Assembly: GCA_020027635.1 (NCBI GenBank)
Contig: JAHKKL010000026.1
Span: 1 to 10,980 of the forward strand
DNA from: Gammaproteobacteria bacterium
GTDB lineage: Bacteria; Pseudomonadota; Gammaproteobacteria; UBA9214
Length of the DNA: 10,980 nt
Direction: 5' to 3'
Below are positions 1 to 10,980 of the stretch, piece by piece; position 1 is the stretch's first letter; each line of letters opens with the position of its first letter. A model generated the notes under the pieces. The model saw only the letters and a list, made by a program, of their open reading frames with translations, was not told the origin of the DNA and searched no databases. Position numbers and translations under genes: made by a program.

Positions 1-33
1 GGCGCCGGCGTCGTCGCGAAGATCGTCGAGTAA
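1..33 (+). CDS. tuf: Elongation factor Tu, C-terminal end only (partial)
   Basis: The first ten codons read GAGVVAKIVE and end in TAA. This is the usual extreme C-terminus of bacterial EF-Tu (GAGVVAKI-hydrophobic-E), the GTPase that delivers aminoacyl-tRNA to the ribosome. A second in-frame TAA follows directly, giving tandem stops. The position upstream of tRNA-Trp and secE-nusG is where the second tuf copy (tufB) lies in many gammaproteobacteria, which supports the call. Only ten residues are visible, so nothing can be said about the rest of the gene. The stop codons are part of an 18-base direct repeat described separately. Confidence 0.9.
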   Translation, partial: GAGVVAKIVE

Positions 34-77
34 TAAAGTGAAGAGTGAGAAGTGAAGAGTAATAAAGTGAAGAGTGA
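31..77 (+). repeat. 18-base direct repeat that includes the tuf stop codons
   Basis: TAATAAAGTGAAGAGTGA occurs exactly at 31-48 and again at 60-77, a period of 29. The first copy contains the tandem TAA stops of tuf. The intervening and following bases continue as AGTGARR-type heptamers. This suggests local duplication of the gene end together with the repeat that follows it, rather than chance. Confidence 0.85.
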
Positions 78-171
78 AGAGTGAAGCACGGCGCCCGGCT
101 TGACCGGGAATGCCGCCTGTCTTCTTACTTCTCACCTTTCACTTTTCACTTCTCACTTCTCACTTCTCACT
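36..171 (+). repeat. Long imperfect inverted repeat of AGTGAAG/CTTCTCA heptamers in the tuf-tRNA spacer
   Basis: A purine-rich left arm (about 38-86, units such as AGTGAAG and AGTGAGA) faces a pyrimidine-rich right arm (about 121-170, units CTTCTCA at a period of 7). Laid against the reverse complement of the right arm, the left arm matches at about three quarters of positions. Many remaining mismatches are AG against GA, half of which would be G-U pairs in RNA. The apex (90-117) carries its own GC-rich hairpin, CCCGG (94-98) with CCGGG (104-108) around CTTGA. No T-run follows, so a classical intrinsic terminator is not evident. It could be a transcription end or processing structure for tuf, or a MITE-like or heptamer repeat family. 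No ORF of note lies within it. Confidence 0.75.
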
Positions 172-180
172 AACGAGTTT

Positions 181-256
181 AGGCCAGTAGCTCAATTGGC
201 AGAGCGGCGGTCTCCAAAACCGCAGGTTGGGGGTTCGATTCCCTCCTGGCCTGCCA
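181..256 (+). tRNA. trpT: tRNA-Trp (anticodon CCA)
   Basis: A complete 76-base cloverleaf can be read. The acceptor stem AGGCCAG pairs with CTGGCCT. The D arm is GCTC/GAGC around AATTGGCA. The anticodon stem is GCGGT/ACCGC with loop CTCCAAA, placing anticodon CCA at 214-216. The variable loop is AGGTT, and the T arm is GGGGG/CCCTC (one G-U) around TTCGATT. The 3' CCA is encoded. CCA decodes UGG, hence tryptophan. It starts ten bases after the repeat hairpin and ends 40 bases before secE, so it is probably cotranscribed with tuf and/or secE-nusG and released by processing. Confidence 0.97.
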
Positions 257-296
257 GAGGATGAGGGGCAGATTTGAATCTGTTCCAGAAGAGATA

Positions 297-674
297 ATGA
301 ACGCAAAAGCTGAAACGCAAGGCGGGCAACAGGACGCGCTGAAACTCGGGGTTGCCATCCTGCTGTTGGGCGCCGGGATCTCCGGCTTCTACTACTTCAC
401 CGACGAGATGGTCGTGCTGCGGGTGCTCGGCTTGCTGGTGGTGGCGGCCCTCTCGATGGCGGTTGCCTACCAGACCGGTGCGGGGCGCCAGGTGGTGGGG
501 TTCGTCGCCGGCGCGCAGAACGAGGTACGGCGCATGGTCTGGCCAACCCGGACCGAGACGGTGCAGACGACCATGGCCGTTATCTTCATCGTACTGGTTG
601 TCGGGGTGTTTCTCTGGCTGCTGGACATGGTTCTGTTGAGCGCCGTTCAATTACTAACAGGTCAGGGAAGCTGA
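297..674 (+). CDS. secE: Preprotein translocase subunit SecE
   Basis: SecE is the essential small subunit of the SecYEG channel in the inner membrane, where it clamps the SecY halves together. The 125-residue product has three hydrophobic segments (about 16-34, 40-58 and 93-117), as in the long enterobacterial form of about 127 residues. Between the second and third lies the conserved cytosolic amphipathic stretch ending EVRRMVWPTRTETVQTT (about 76-92), the family signature. An ATG 36 bases upstream (261) is in frame, but it would place the ribosome binding site inside the tRNA 3' end and add an atypical N-terminus. The ATG at 297 follows the purine-rich AGAAGAG (288-294) closely and begins MNAKAE, so it is preferred. 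nusG starts four bases after the stop. Confidence 0.95.
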   Translation: MNAKAETQGGQQDALKLGVAILLLGAGISGFYYFTDEMVVLRVLGLLVVAALSMAVAYQTGAGRQVVGFVAGAQNEVRRMVWPTRTETVQTTMAVIFIVLVVGVFLWLLDMVLLSAVQLLTGQGS

Positions 675-678
675 AATA

Positions 679-1212
679 ATGTCTTTGCAGTGGTACGTCG
701 TACACGCCTATTCGGGGTTTGAAAACCAGGTCAAGCGCACGTTGCAGGAGCGCATCGCGCGCAGCGGGATGCAGGACAAGTTCGGCGACATCCTGGTGCC
801 GACCGAAGAGGTCGTCGAGATGCGCGATGGCGCCAAACGCAAGAGCGAGCGCAAGTTCTTTCCGGGTTACGTGCTGGTGCAGATGGAAATGAATGACGAC
901 ACCTGGCATTTGGTCAAGAACGCCCCCAAGGTCATGGGATTTATCGGCGGCACCAGCGACCGGCCGGCACCGATCACCCAGCGCGAGGCGGATTCCATAC
1001 TGCAGCGTGTTCAGGAAGGCGCGGACAAGCCCAAGCCGAAGGTCCTGTTCGAGGCGGGCGAGGTGGTACGCGTCATCGACGGGCCGTTCAACGACTTCAA
1101 CGGCGTGGTGGAAGAGGTCAATTACGACAAGAGCCGGCTGCGGGTATCCGTGCTGATCTTCGGCCGCTCGACGCCGGTCGAACTGGAATTTGGCCAGGTG
1201 GAGAAAGCGTAA
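679..1212 (+). CDS. nusG: Transcription termination/antitermination factor NusG
   Basis: NusG binds RNA polymerase at the beta-prime clamp helices, suppresses pausing, and links polymerase to Rho or to ribosomal protein S10. The 177-residue product (E. coli 181) opens with the NGN domain (WYVVHAYSGFE at 5-15; KFFPGYVLVQM at 59-69) and closes with a KOW domain (about 125-177). Phe161 in the IFGRSTPVELEF segment corresponds to E. coli Phe165, which contacts Rho and S10. The Shine-Dalgarno AGGGAAG (664-670) lies in the end of secE, and the four-base gap implies translational coupling. It is followed by a repeat-filled spacer rather than directly by rplK. Confidence 0.98.
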   Translation: MSLQWYVVHAYSGFENQVKRTLQERIARSGMQDKFGDILVPTEEVVEMRDGAKRKSERKFFPGYVLVQMEMNDDTWHLVKNAPKVMGFIGGTSDRPAPITQREADSILQRVQEGADKPKPKVLFEAGEVVRVIDGPFNDFNGVVEEVNYDKSRLRVSVLIFGRSTPVELEFGQVEKA

Positions 1213-1217
1213 TCAAA

Positions 1218-1290
1218 CGGGGACAGAATTCAATTCTGTCCCCTGGTAAACAAGCCGGGGAGGGGATTCCATTCCGTCCCCCGGTAAATA
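1218..1290 (+). repeat. Two tandem, diverged palindromic units between nusG and rplK
   Basis: The first unit is a perfect palindrome: GGGGACAGAATT (1219-1230), a central C, and AATTCTGTCCCC (1232-1243), then TGGTAAAC. The second (about 1256-1290) follows the same plan: CGGGGAGGGGATT (1256-1268), CC, ATTCCGTCCCCCGG (1271-1284), then TAAATA. Aligned, the units share CGGGGA, ATTC, ATTC, GTCCCC and GGTAAA, so one is a diverged duplicate of the other. The second still pairs as a hairpin with one mismatch. GGGGACAG-type palindromes remind me of dispersed REP-like elements in gammaproteobacteria, but I could not search. They could also end nusG transcripts, although no U-run follows. Confidence 0.75.
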
Positions 1291-1315
1291 GGGGAGCCGC
1301 AAGGCGCCAGTACCC
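1291..1315 (+). promoter_or_regulatory. Ribosomal protein L1 binding site in the rplK leader (translational feedback)
   Basis: GGGGAGCC, a GCAA tetraloop, GGC, then GCCAGTACCC forms a short hairpin: GCC (1296-1298) with GGC (1303-1305), an asymmetric internal loop (GA opposite GCCAGTA), and GGG with CCC (1313-1315). The E. coli rplK leader, as I recall it, has the same GGGGAGCC...GGCG..A..TACCC arrangement just before the ribosome binding site. It mimics the 23S rRNA L1 site so that free L1 represses rplK-rplA translation. Position, order and key bases agree here. The functional role is inferred by homology. Confidence 0.8.
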
Positions 1316-1316
1316 A

Positions 1317-1322
1317 CAGGAG
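1317..1322 (+). promoter_or_regulatory. Ribosome binding site that decides the rplK start
   Basis: CAGGAG lies six bases before the ATG at 1329 but only three before the adjacent ATG at 1326. The spacing and the usual MAKK N-terminus of L11 both favour the second ATG. Confidence 0.75.
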
Positions 1323-1328
1323 TAGATG

Positions 1329-1760
1329 ATGGCAAAGAAAATCCAGGCTTACATCAAGCTGCAGGTCAAGGCGGGTGAAGCCAATCCGAGTCCGCCGGTC
1401 GGCCCGGCGCTGGGCCAGCATGGTGTGAACATCATGGAGTTTTGCAAGGCATTCAATGCCCAGACCCAGCAGATCGAAAAGGGTCTGCCGATCCCCGTCG
1501 TGATCACCGTGTACAGCGATCGCAGCTTCACCTTCGTCACCAAGACGCCCCCGGCTTCGGTGCTGCTGATGAAGGCGCTCGGCATTCCGAAAGGTTCAAG
1601 CACGCCCAATACCAGCAAGGTGGGCAAGGTGAGCCGCGCCCAGCTGGAAGCGGTCGCCACCATCAAAATGCCCGACCTCAACGCCGCGGACCTGGATGCG
1701 GCGGTGCGCATCATCGCCGGTACCGCCCGCAGCATGGGTCTTGACGTGGTGGAGGGTTGA
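1329..1760 (+). CDS. rplK: 50S ribosomal protein L11
   Basis: L11 binds the GTPase-associated region of 23S rRNA at the base of the L10/L12 stalk and takes part in factor-dependent GTP hydrolysis and RelA activation. The 143-residue product starts MAKKIQAYIKLQVKAG and carries the proline-rich NPSPPVGPALGQHGVNIMEFCKAFN (about 19-43), the family signature joining N-terminal and RNA-binding domains. The C-terminal domain contains KTPPASVLLMKALGI and ends with a helix through GTARSMGLDVV. E. coli L11 has 142 residues, so the gene is full length. ATG ATG occurs at 1326-1331; the second is chosen. Expression is probably limited by L1 through the leader hairpin upstream. rplA begins three bases after the stop. 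Confidence 0.98.
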   Translation: MAKKIQAYIKLQVKAGEANPSPPVGPALGQHGVNIMEFCKAFNAQTQQIEKGLPIPVVITVYSDRSFTFVTKTPPASVLLMKALGIPKGSSTPNTSKVGKVSRAQLEAVATIKMPDLNAADLDAAVRIIAGTARSMGLDVVEG

Positions 1761-1763
1761 GTC

Positions 1764-2462
1764 ATGGCCAAACTGACCAAACGAGCGAAGGCAATCCGGG
1801 AGAAGCTCACCCCGGGCAGGCAGTATGCGATCGACGAGGCGCTGGGCCTGCTGCAGCAGTGCTCCAGTGTGAAGTTCAGGGAATCGGTGGACGTCAGCAT
1901 CAATCTCGGGATTGATGCGCGCAAGTCGGACCAGGTCGTGCGCGGCTCCACCGTGCTGCCCCACGGTACCGGCAAGACGGTGCGCGTGGCCGTATTCACC
2001 CAGGGCGCGAATGCCGACAACGCCAGGGCCGCCGGCGCGGATATCGTCGGACTCGAGGATCTGGCCGAGGAAGTGAAGAAGGGCGTCATGAACTTTGATG
2101 TCGTGATTGCCTCGCCGGATGCCATGCGCATCGTCGGCACCCTGGGCCAGATACTGGGTCCGCGCGGGTTGATGCCGAATCCGAAAGTCGGCACCGTGAC
2201 GCCGGATGTCGCGACGGCCGTGAAAAATGCCAAGGCCGGTCAGGTGCGTTACCGCACGGACAAGGCCGGCATTATCCACTGCACGATCGGCAAGGTGGAT
2301 TTCAAGATGGACGCGCTCAAGGAAAACCTGCAGGCGCTGCTGGCCGACCTGCAGAAATCCAAGCCCTCGTCTTCCAAGGGCGTGTACATGAAGAAGGTCT
2401 CGGTATCGACCACCATGGGACCGGGCCTGCAGGTCGACCAGGCCACACTGGAATTGGCATGA
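1764..2462 (+). CDS. rplA: 50S ribosomal protein L1
   Basis: L1 forms the mobile stalk near the E site that helps release deacylated tRNA, and it is the translational repressor of its own operon. The 232-residue product (E. coli about 234) has the alpha/beta domain I with the N-terminal KLTKRAKAIREKL. The central domain contains the signature GTLGQILGPRGLMPNPKVGTVTPDV (about 126-150). The C-terminus returns to domain I with SSSKGVYMKKVSVSTTMGPG. The Shine-Dalgarno GGAGGG (1751-1756) lies within the last codons of rplK, seven bases from the start, so translation is coupled. The stop is followed after four bases by a strong hairpin. Confidence 0.98.
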   Translation: MAKLTKRAKAIREKLTPGRQYAIDEALGLLQQCSSVKFRESVDVSINLGIDARKSDQVVRGSTVLPHGTGKTVRVAVFTQGANADNARAAGADIVGLEDLAEEVKKGVMNFDVVIASPDAMRIVGTLGQILGPRGLMPNPKVGTVTPDVATAVKNAKAGQVRYRTDKAGIIHCTIGKVDFKMDALKENLQALLADLQKSKPSSSKGVYMKKVSVSTTMGPGLQVDQATLELA

Positions 2463-2466
2463 TTCT

Positions 2467-2495
2467 GCGCGGCAGGCGGCATACGCCTGCCGCGC
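2467..2495 (+). terminator. Strong GC-rich hairpin just after rplA
   Basis: GCGCGGCAGGCG (2467-2478) pairs perfectly with CGCCTGCCGCGC (2484-2495) around the loop GCATA, giving a 12-bp stem. Only GCGGTTTGG follows, so a true U-tract is missing. It may act as a partial terminator, a processing site, or a 3' end stabiliser separating the L11-L1 message from the L10 message. In E. coli a separate promoter serves rplJ near here; I see no convincing promoter boxes. The hairpin itself is certain, its function is not. Confidence 0.6.
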
Positions 2496-2534
2496 GCGGT
2501 TTGGCGCTTGCCGGCTGGGTTTCTCTGGCCGGTG

Positions 2535-2639
2535 GCTGTCAAAGACCGCAGGTACCTGGCAACCGTTCTCCGGAAGCCGGGTTTAATCGATCCGCGATGT
2601 CTGCGGGCCGGCCTGCGCAGATGGTGGCGTCCGGACAGC
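2535..2639 (+). promoter_or_regulatory. L10 leader: L10(L12)4 autoregulatory binding site
   Basis: The outer helix is GCTGTC (2535-2540) with GACAGC (2634-2639). Inside it, AAAGACCGCAGG (2541-2552) faces CCTGCGCAGATGGT (2612-2625): GCAGG pairs with CCTGC and ACC with GGT, leaving a purine-rich bulge between the helices. Two hairpins fill the interior: CCTGGC (2555-2560) with GCCGGG (2576-2581), and CCGC (2592-2595) with GCGG (2603-2606), separated by TTTAAT. The AAAGACCGCAGG...TTAAT...CCTGCG.AGA.GGT pattern matches what I remember of the gammaproteobacterial L10 leader (the Rfam L10_leader family). There, the L10-L12 complex binds and represses rplJ-rplL translation. It begins 72 bases after rplA and lies about 300 bases before rplJ, farther than I would expect because a duplication follows. 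Confidence 0.88.
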
Positions 2640-2643
2640 TTTT

Positions 2644-2830
2644 CGATGTACAGGGATGTACGAGTGTCGTGAGAGGCAGGAGAAGGTGAGACCAGGAACT
2701 GGTCGAGAGACTAGCCTGGGCTATGCCGGGAACGAACGATGTCCAGGGATGTACGAGTGTCGTGAGAGGCATGGAGAAGGTGAGAACAGGAACTGGTCGA
2801 GAGACTGGCCTGGGCCATGCCGGGAACGAC
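2644..2830 (+). repeat. Tandem duplication (93 + 94 bases) between L10 site and rplJ
   Basis: Unit A (2644-2736) and unit B (2737-2830) are nearly identical. Differences are A2650/C2743, an extra T at 2772, C2692/A2786, A2713/G2807, T2722/C2816 and the final base. Each unit contains GATGTACGAGTGTCGTGAGAGGCA, a small hairpin around GGAACTGGTC, and the palindrome TAGCC-TG-GGCTA or TGGCC-TG-GGCCA. The one-base insertion shifts the reading frame between units, so it is not a protein repeat. It enlarges the rplJ leader. I recognise no known element in the unit. Confidence 0.9.
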
Positions 2831-2856
2831 CTGTCTTCAAGTCACCGTACGAAGTG

Positions 2857-2878
2857 CGTCAGCCCTGACCGGCTGACG
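2857..2878 (+). other. Perfect 8-bp hairpin in the rplJ leader
   Basis: CGTCAGCC (2857-2864) pairs with GGCTGACG (2871-2878) around the loop CTGACC. No U-run follows, so it is not a classical terminator. It lies between the duplicated units and the hairpin next to the ribosome binding site, and may be part of the structure that transmits L10 binding to the start of rplJ. Confidence 0.65.
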
Positions 2879-2891
2879 TCGGGTAAATGAA

Positions 2892-2932
2892 CGGGAATGG
2901 GCCGAACGCCTTGTGCGGCCGGTGGATTCCCG
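2892..2932 (+). promoter_or_regulatory. Hairpin abutting the rplJ ribosome binding site
   Basis: CGGGAAT (2892-2898) pairs with ATTCCCG (2926-2932), and GGCCG (2900-2904) with CGGCC (2916-2920) inside it, leaving GGTGG unpaired on the 3' side. The structure ends two bases before the Shine-Dalgarno. Its state could therefore affect access to rplJ, as proposed for L10 autoregulation in E. coli. The pairing is visible; the regulatory role is inferred. Confidence 0.6.
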
Positions 2933-2933
2933 A

Positions 2934-2939
2934 TGAGGT
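2934..2939 (+). promoter_or_regulatory. Ribosome binding site that decides the rplJ start
   Basis: TGAGGT lies seven bases before the ATG at 2947. It supports that start over the in-frame ATG at 2887, which falls inside the structured leader, and over the out-of-frame ATG at 2942. Confidence 0.75.
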
Positions 2940-2946
2940 AAATGCA

Positions 2947-3477
2947 ATGGCATTAACGCTTGAAGAGAAAAAGGCTGTTGTTGCCGAAGTCGCTGAAGTG
3001 GCCAAAGCGGCCTTCTCGGCGGTGGCCGCGGAATACCGTGGCCTCACCGTCGGGGAGATAACCCGTCTGCGGATCAGGGCGCGCGAGGAAAATGTCTACC
3101 TGCGTGTCGTGAAAAACACGCTGGCGCGACGGGCCCTGCAGGATACCGACTTCGCGTGTATGAGCGACCGGCTGACCGGTCCCCTGATGCTGGCGTTTTC
3201 CCGGGAGGATCCGGGGGCGGCGGCGCGCATGGCCAAGGACTTTGCCAAGGAGCACGACAAGTTCCAGGTCACGATGCTGTCGGTCGGGGGGCAGTTGCTG
3301 GAGCCGGCGGATATCGACCGCCTGGCCAAGCTTCCGACACGCGACCAGGCAATCAGCATGCTGATGTCGGTGATGCAGGCCCCGGTGGCGAAGTTTGTGC
3401 GGACACTGAACGAAGTGCCGTCCAAGCTGGCGCGCACCGTGGCGGCGATACGCGACCAGAAGCAGCAGGCAGCCTGA
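2947..3477 (+). CDS. rplJ: 50S ribosomal protein L10
   Basis: L10 anchors L7/L12 dimers to 23S rRNA at the stalk base, and the L10-L12 complex represses its own mRNA. The 176-residue product begins MALTLEEKKAVVAEVAEVA, the usual L10 N-terminus, followed by AAEYRGLTVGEITRLR and VVKNTLARRAL (rRNA-binding domain, about 1-110). The C-terminal helical tail binding L12 runs from about 140 and ends in basic/Gln residues. It is slightly longer than E. coli L10 (165 residues). The reading frame stays open upstream to an ATG at 2887, but those 20 residues (MNGNGPNALC...) resemble no L10 N-terminus and overlap the leader hairpin. rplL follows after 44 bases. Confidence 0.97.
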   Translation: MALTLEEKKAVVAEVAEVAKAAFSAVAAEYRGLTVGEITRLRIRAREENVYLRVVKNTLARRALQDTDFACMSDRLTGPLMLAFSREDPGAAARMAKDFAKEHDKFQVTMLSVGGQLLEPADIDRLAKLPTRDQAISMLMSVMQAPVAKFVRTLNEVPSKLARTVAAIRDQKQQAA

Positions 3478-3521
3478 ACCCATTCATCTAACTGATCAAG
3501 ATTTCAACAGGAGTATTTGTT

Positions 3522-3896
3522 ATGTCCGTTTCACAAGCAGAGATTCTGGAAACCATATCCAACATGACCGTGATGCAGGTCGTTGACCTGATCGCCGCGA
3601 TGGAAGAGAAGTTCGGTGTCACCGCCGCCGCCGCCGTGGCTGCCGCTCCGGCGGCTGCCGCCGCTGTGGCTGCCGCCGAGGAGAAGACCGAATTCGATGT
3701 CGTGATGACCAGCTTCGGCGCCAACAAGGTCGGCGTCATCAAGGTGGTGCGCGTCATCACCGGGCTGGGCCTCAAGGAGGCGAAGGACATGGTCGAGGGC
3801 GCGCCTTCCACCGTCAAGGAAGCGGCGAGCAAGGCGGAGGCCGACGACATCAAGAAGCAGCTTGAAGAGGCCGGCGCCAGCGTCGAACTCAAGTAG
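3522..3896 (+). CDS. rplL: 50S ribosomal protein L7/L12
   Basis: L7/L12 is the multicopy, dimeric stalk protein that recruits the translational GTPases EF-Tu, EF-G, IF2 and RF3. The 124-residue product has an N-terminal dimerisation/L10-binding domain (about 1-33: SVSQAEILETISNMTVMQVVDLIAAMEEKFG). A hinge made almost only of Ala, Val and Pro follows (about 34-52). The globular C-terminal domain starts at EEKTEFDVVMTSFGANKVGVIKVVR and contains the factor-binding LGLKEAKDMVEGAP. AGGAG (3509-3513) sits eight bases before the ATG, a strong site fitting the need for several L12 copies per L10. Expression is presumably controlled with rplJ through the L10 leader. Confidence 0.98.
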   Translation: MSVSQAEILETISNMTVMQVVDLIAAMEEKFGVTAAAAVAAAPAAAAAVAAAEEKTEFDVVMTSFGANKVGVIKVVRVITGLGLKEAKDMVEGAPSTVKEAASKAEADDIKKQLEEAGASVELK

Positions 3897-3905
3897 GCGG
3901 ACCCG

Positions 3906-3921
3906 ACGTAATCCATTACGT
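3906..3921 (+). other. Perfect 7-2-7 palindrome after rplL
   Basis: ACGTAAT (3906-3912), CC, ATTACGT (3915-3921) is a perfect AT-rich palindrome ten bases after the rplL stop, in otherwise GC-rich DNA. As RNA it would make a weak hairpin; as DNA it looks like a symmetric protein site. No function can be assigned. Confidence 0.5.
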
Positions 3922-3943
3922 GATTACTGCAACCGCCGGAATA

Positions 3944-3985
3944 CAGGGCAGGCCGGTAGCGCTACACGCGCCCGGCCTTTCCCTG
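3944..3985 (+). terminator. Composite hairpin in the rplL-rpoB spacer (attenuator or RNase III-type site)
   Basis: Three stacked helices are visible: CAGGG (3944-3948) with CCCTG (3981-3985), AGGCCGG (3950-3956) with CCGGCCT (3972-3978), and GCGC (3959-3962) with GCGC (3968-3971) around TACAC. Only CTTGTAAAC follows, so termination would be partial. In E. coli this spacer holds an attenuator, which reduces rpoBC transcription relative to rplJL, and an RNase III cleavage hairpin. The position and extended stem fit either role. Confidence 0.6.
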
Positions 3986-4006
3986 CTTGTAAACGAGACA
4001 CAGGCG

Positions 4007-4025
4007 GCGGCATCCGTGCTGCCGC
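4007..4025 (+). other. Second hairpin in the rplL-rpoB spacer
   Basis: GCGGCA (4007-4012) pairs with TGCCGC (4020-4025) around TCCGTGC. With the preceding stem it makes a two-hairpin layout ahead of rpoB. The remaining 72 bases before rpoB are less GC-rich, and I see no convincing promoter in them. Confidence 0.45.
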
Positions 4026-4097
4026 GTACCGTTATTGTCAATTGACCAGATCGTACCGACATCCTGCTTGCATAGACAGTAACTGAAGAGGAATACC

Positions 4098-8180
<4,083 letters not shown>

Positions 8181-8193
8181 CAGCGGTACGCTG
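8181..8193 (+). other. Small hairpin directly after the rpoB stop
   Basis: CAGCG (8181-8185), GTA, CGCTG (8189-8193) is a perfect 5-bp stem starting on the base after the rpoB TGA. It is too short and lacks a U-tract for termination. It may only space rpoB from the rpoC ribosome binding site (AGGAG, 8226-8230). Confidence 0.35.
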
Positions 8194-8235
8194 CCCTTTA
8201 GCGCGTAACTCGACACTGCAGACGCAGGAGAGACG

Positions 8236-10980
<2,745 letters not shown>

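Noticed and set aside
261..296. Upstream in-frame start for secE
   Set aside because: Its ribosome binding site would have to lie in the tRNA 3' end, and the extra 12 residues are atypical. The ATG at 297 has a better context.
2459..2689. Small + strand ORF (76 codons) overlapping the rplA stop
   Set aside because: It runs through the 12-bp hairpin and the L10 leader, whose RNA structure explains the sequence. No family resemblance and no convincing ribosome binding site.
2656..2868. Small + strand ORF with a repeated MYECRER peptide
   Set aside because: The peptide repeat only reflects the DNA duplication. The one-base insertion in the second unit shifts the frame between units, so no protein repeat is conserved.
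4035..4075. TTGTCA/TTGACC boxes before rpoB as a promoter
   Set aside because: No acceptable -10 hexamer at 16-18 bases from either box; CATAGA is too far away.

Overview
The window is the conserved tuf - tRNA-Trp - secE - nusG - rplK - rplA - rplJ - rplL - rpoB - rpoC cluster of a GC-rich gammaproteobacterium. All genes lie on the + strand. The class assignment rests on the near-identity of the RpoB and RpoC reading frames to the Escherichia coli proteins (RpoC residue numbering matches through Cys898), on the RpoB insertions, and on the gene order with tRNA-Trp between tuf and secE. That order is familiar from Pseudomonas-like and purple-sulfur-like lineages. I cannot place it more finely from sequence alone.

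Layout. The last ten codons of EF-Tu open the window. A repeat-rich spacer folding into a long imperfect hairpin follows, then tRNA-Trp(CCA), secE and nusG. The nusG-rplK spacer holds two tandem diverged palindromes and then a compact hairpin that matches the L1 binding site in the E. coli rplK leader. rplK and rplA follow, nearly touching. The 484-base rplA-rplJ spacer is the most complex non-coding part. It holds a strong GC-rich hairpin after rplA, a well-supported L10 leader (the L10(L12)4 autoregulatory site), a tandem duplication of 93/94 bases, and two more hairpins ending at the rplJ ribosome binding site. The rplL-rpoB spacer holds a palindrome, a long composite hairpin in the position of the E. 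coli rplL-rpoB attenuator/RNase III region, and a second hairpin. rpoB is complete and rpoC runs off the right edge.

Together the genes supply a translation factor, a tRNA, a translocon subunit, a transcription elongation factor, the L11/L1 stalk and L10-L12 stalk proteins, and the two large RNA polymerase subunits. The visible control is RNA-level feedback by L1 (on rplK-rplA) and by L10/L12 (on rplJ-rplL), with partial uncoupling of rpoBC after rplL.

No new defence, mobile or metabolic system is present; the coding content is ordinary. What deserves a second look is in the spacers. Chief among these is the duplicated leader unit, two of whose few differences form a matching base-pair change. 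Next are the repeat elements that have colonised the tuf-tRNA and nusG-rplK gaps.
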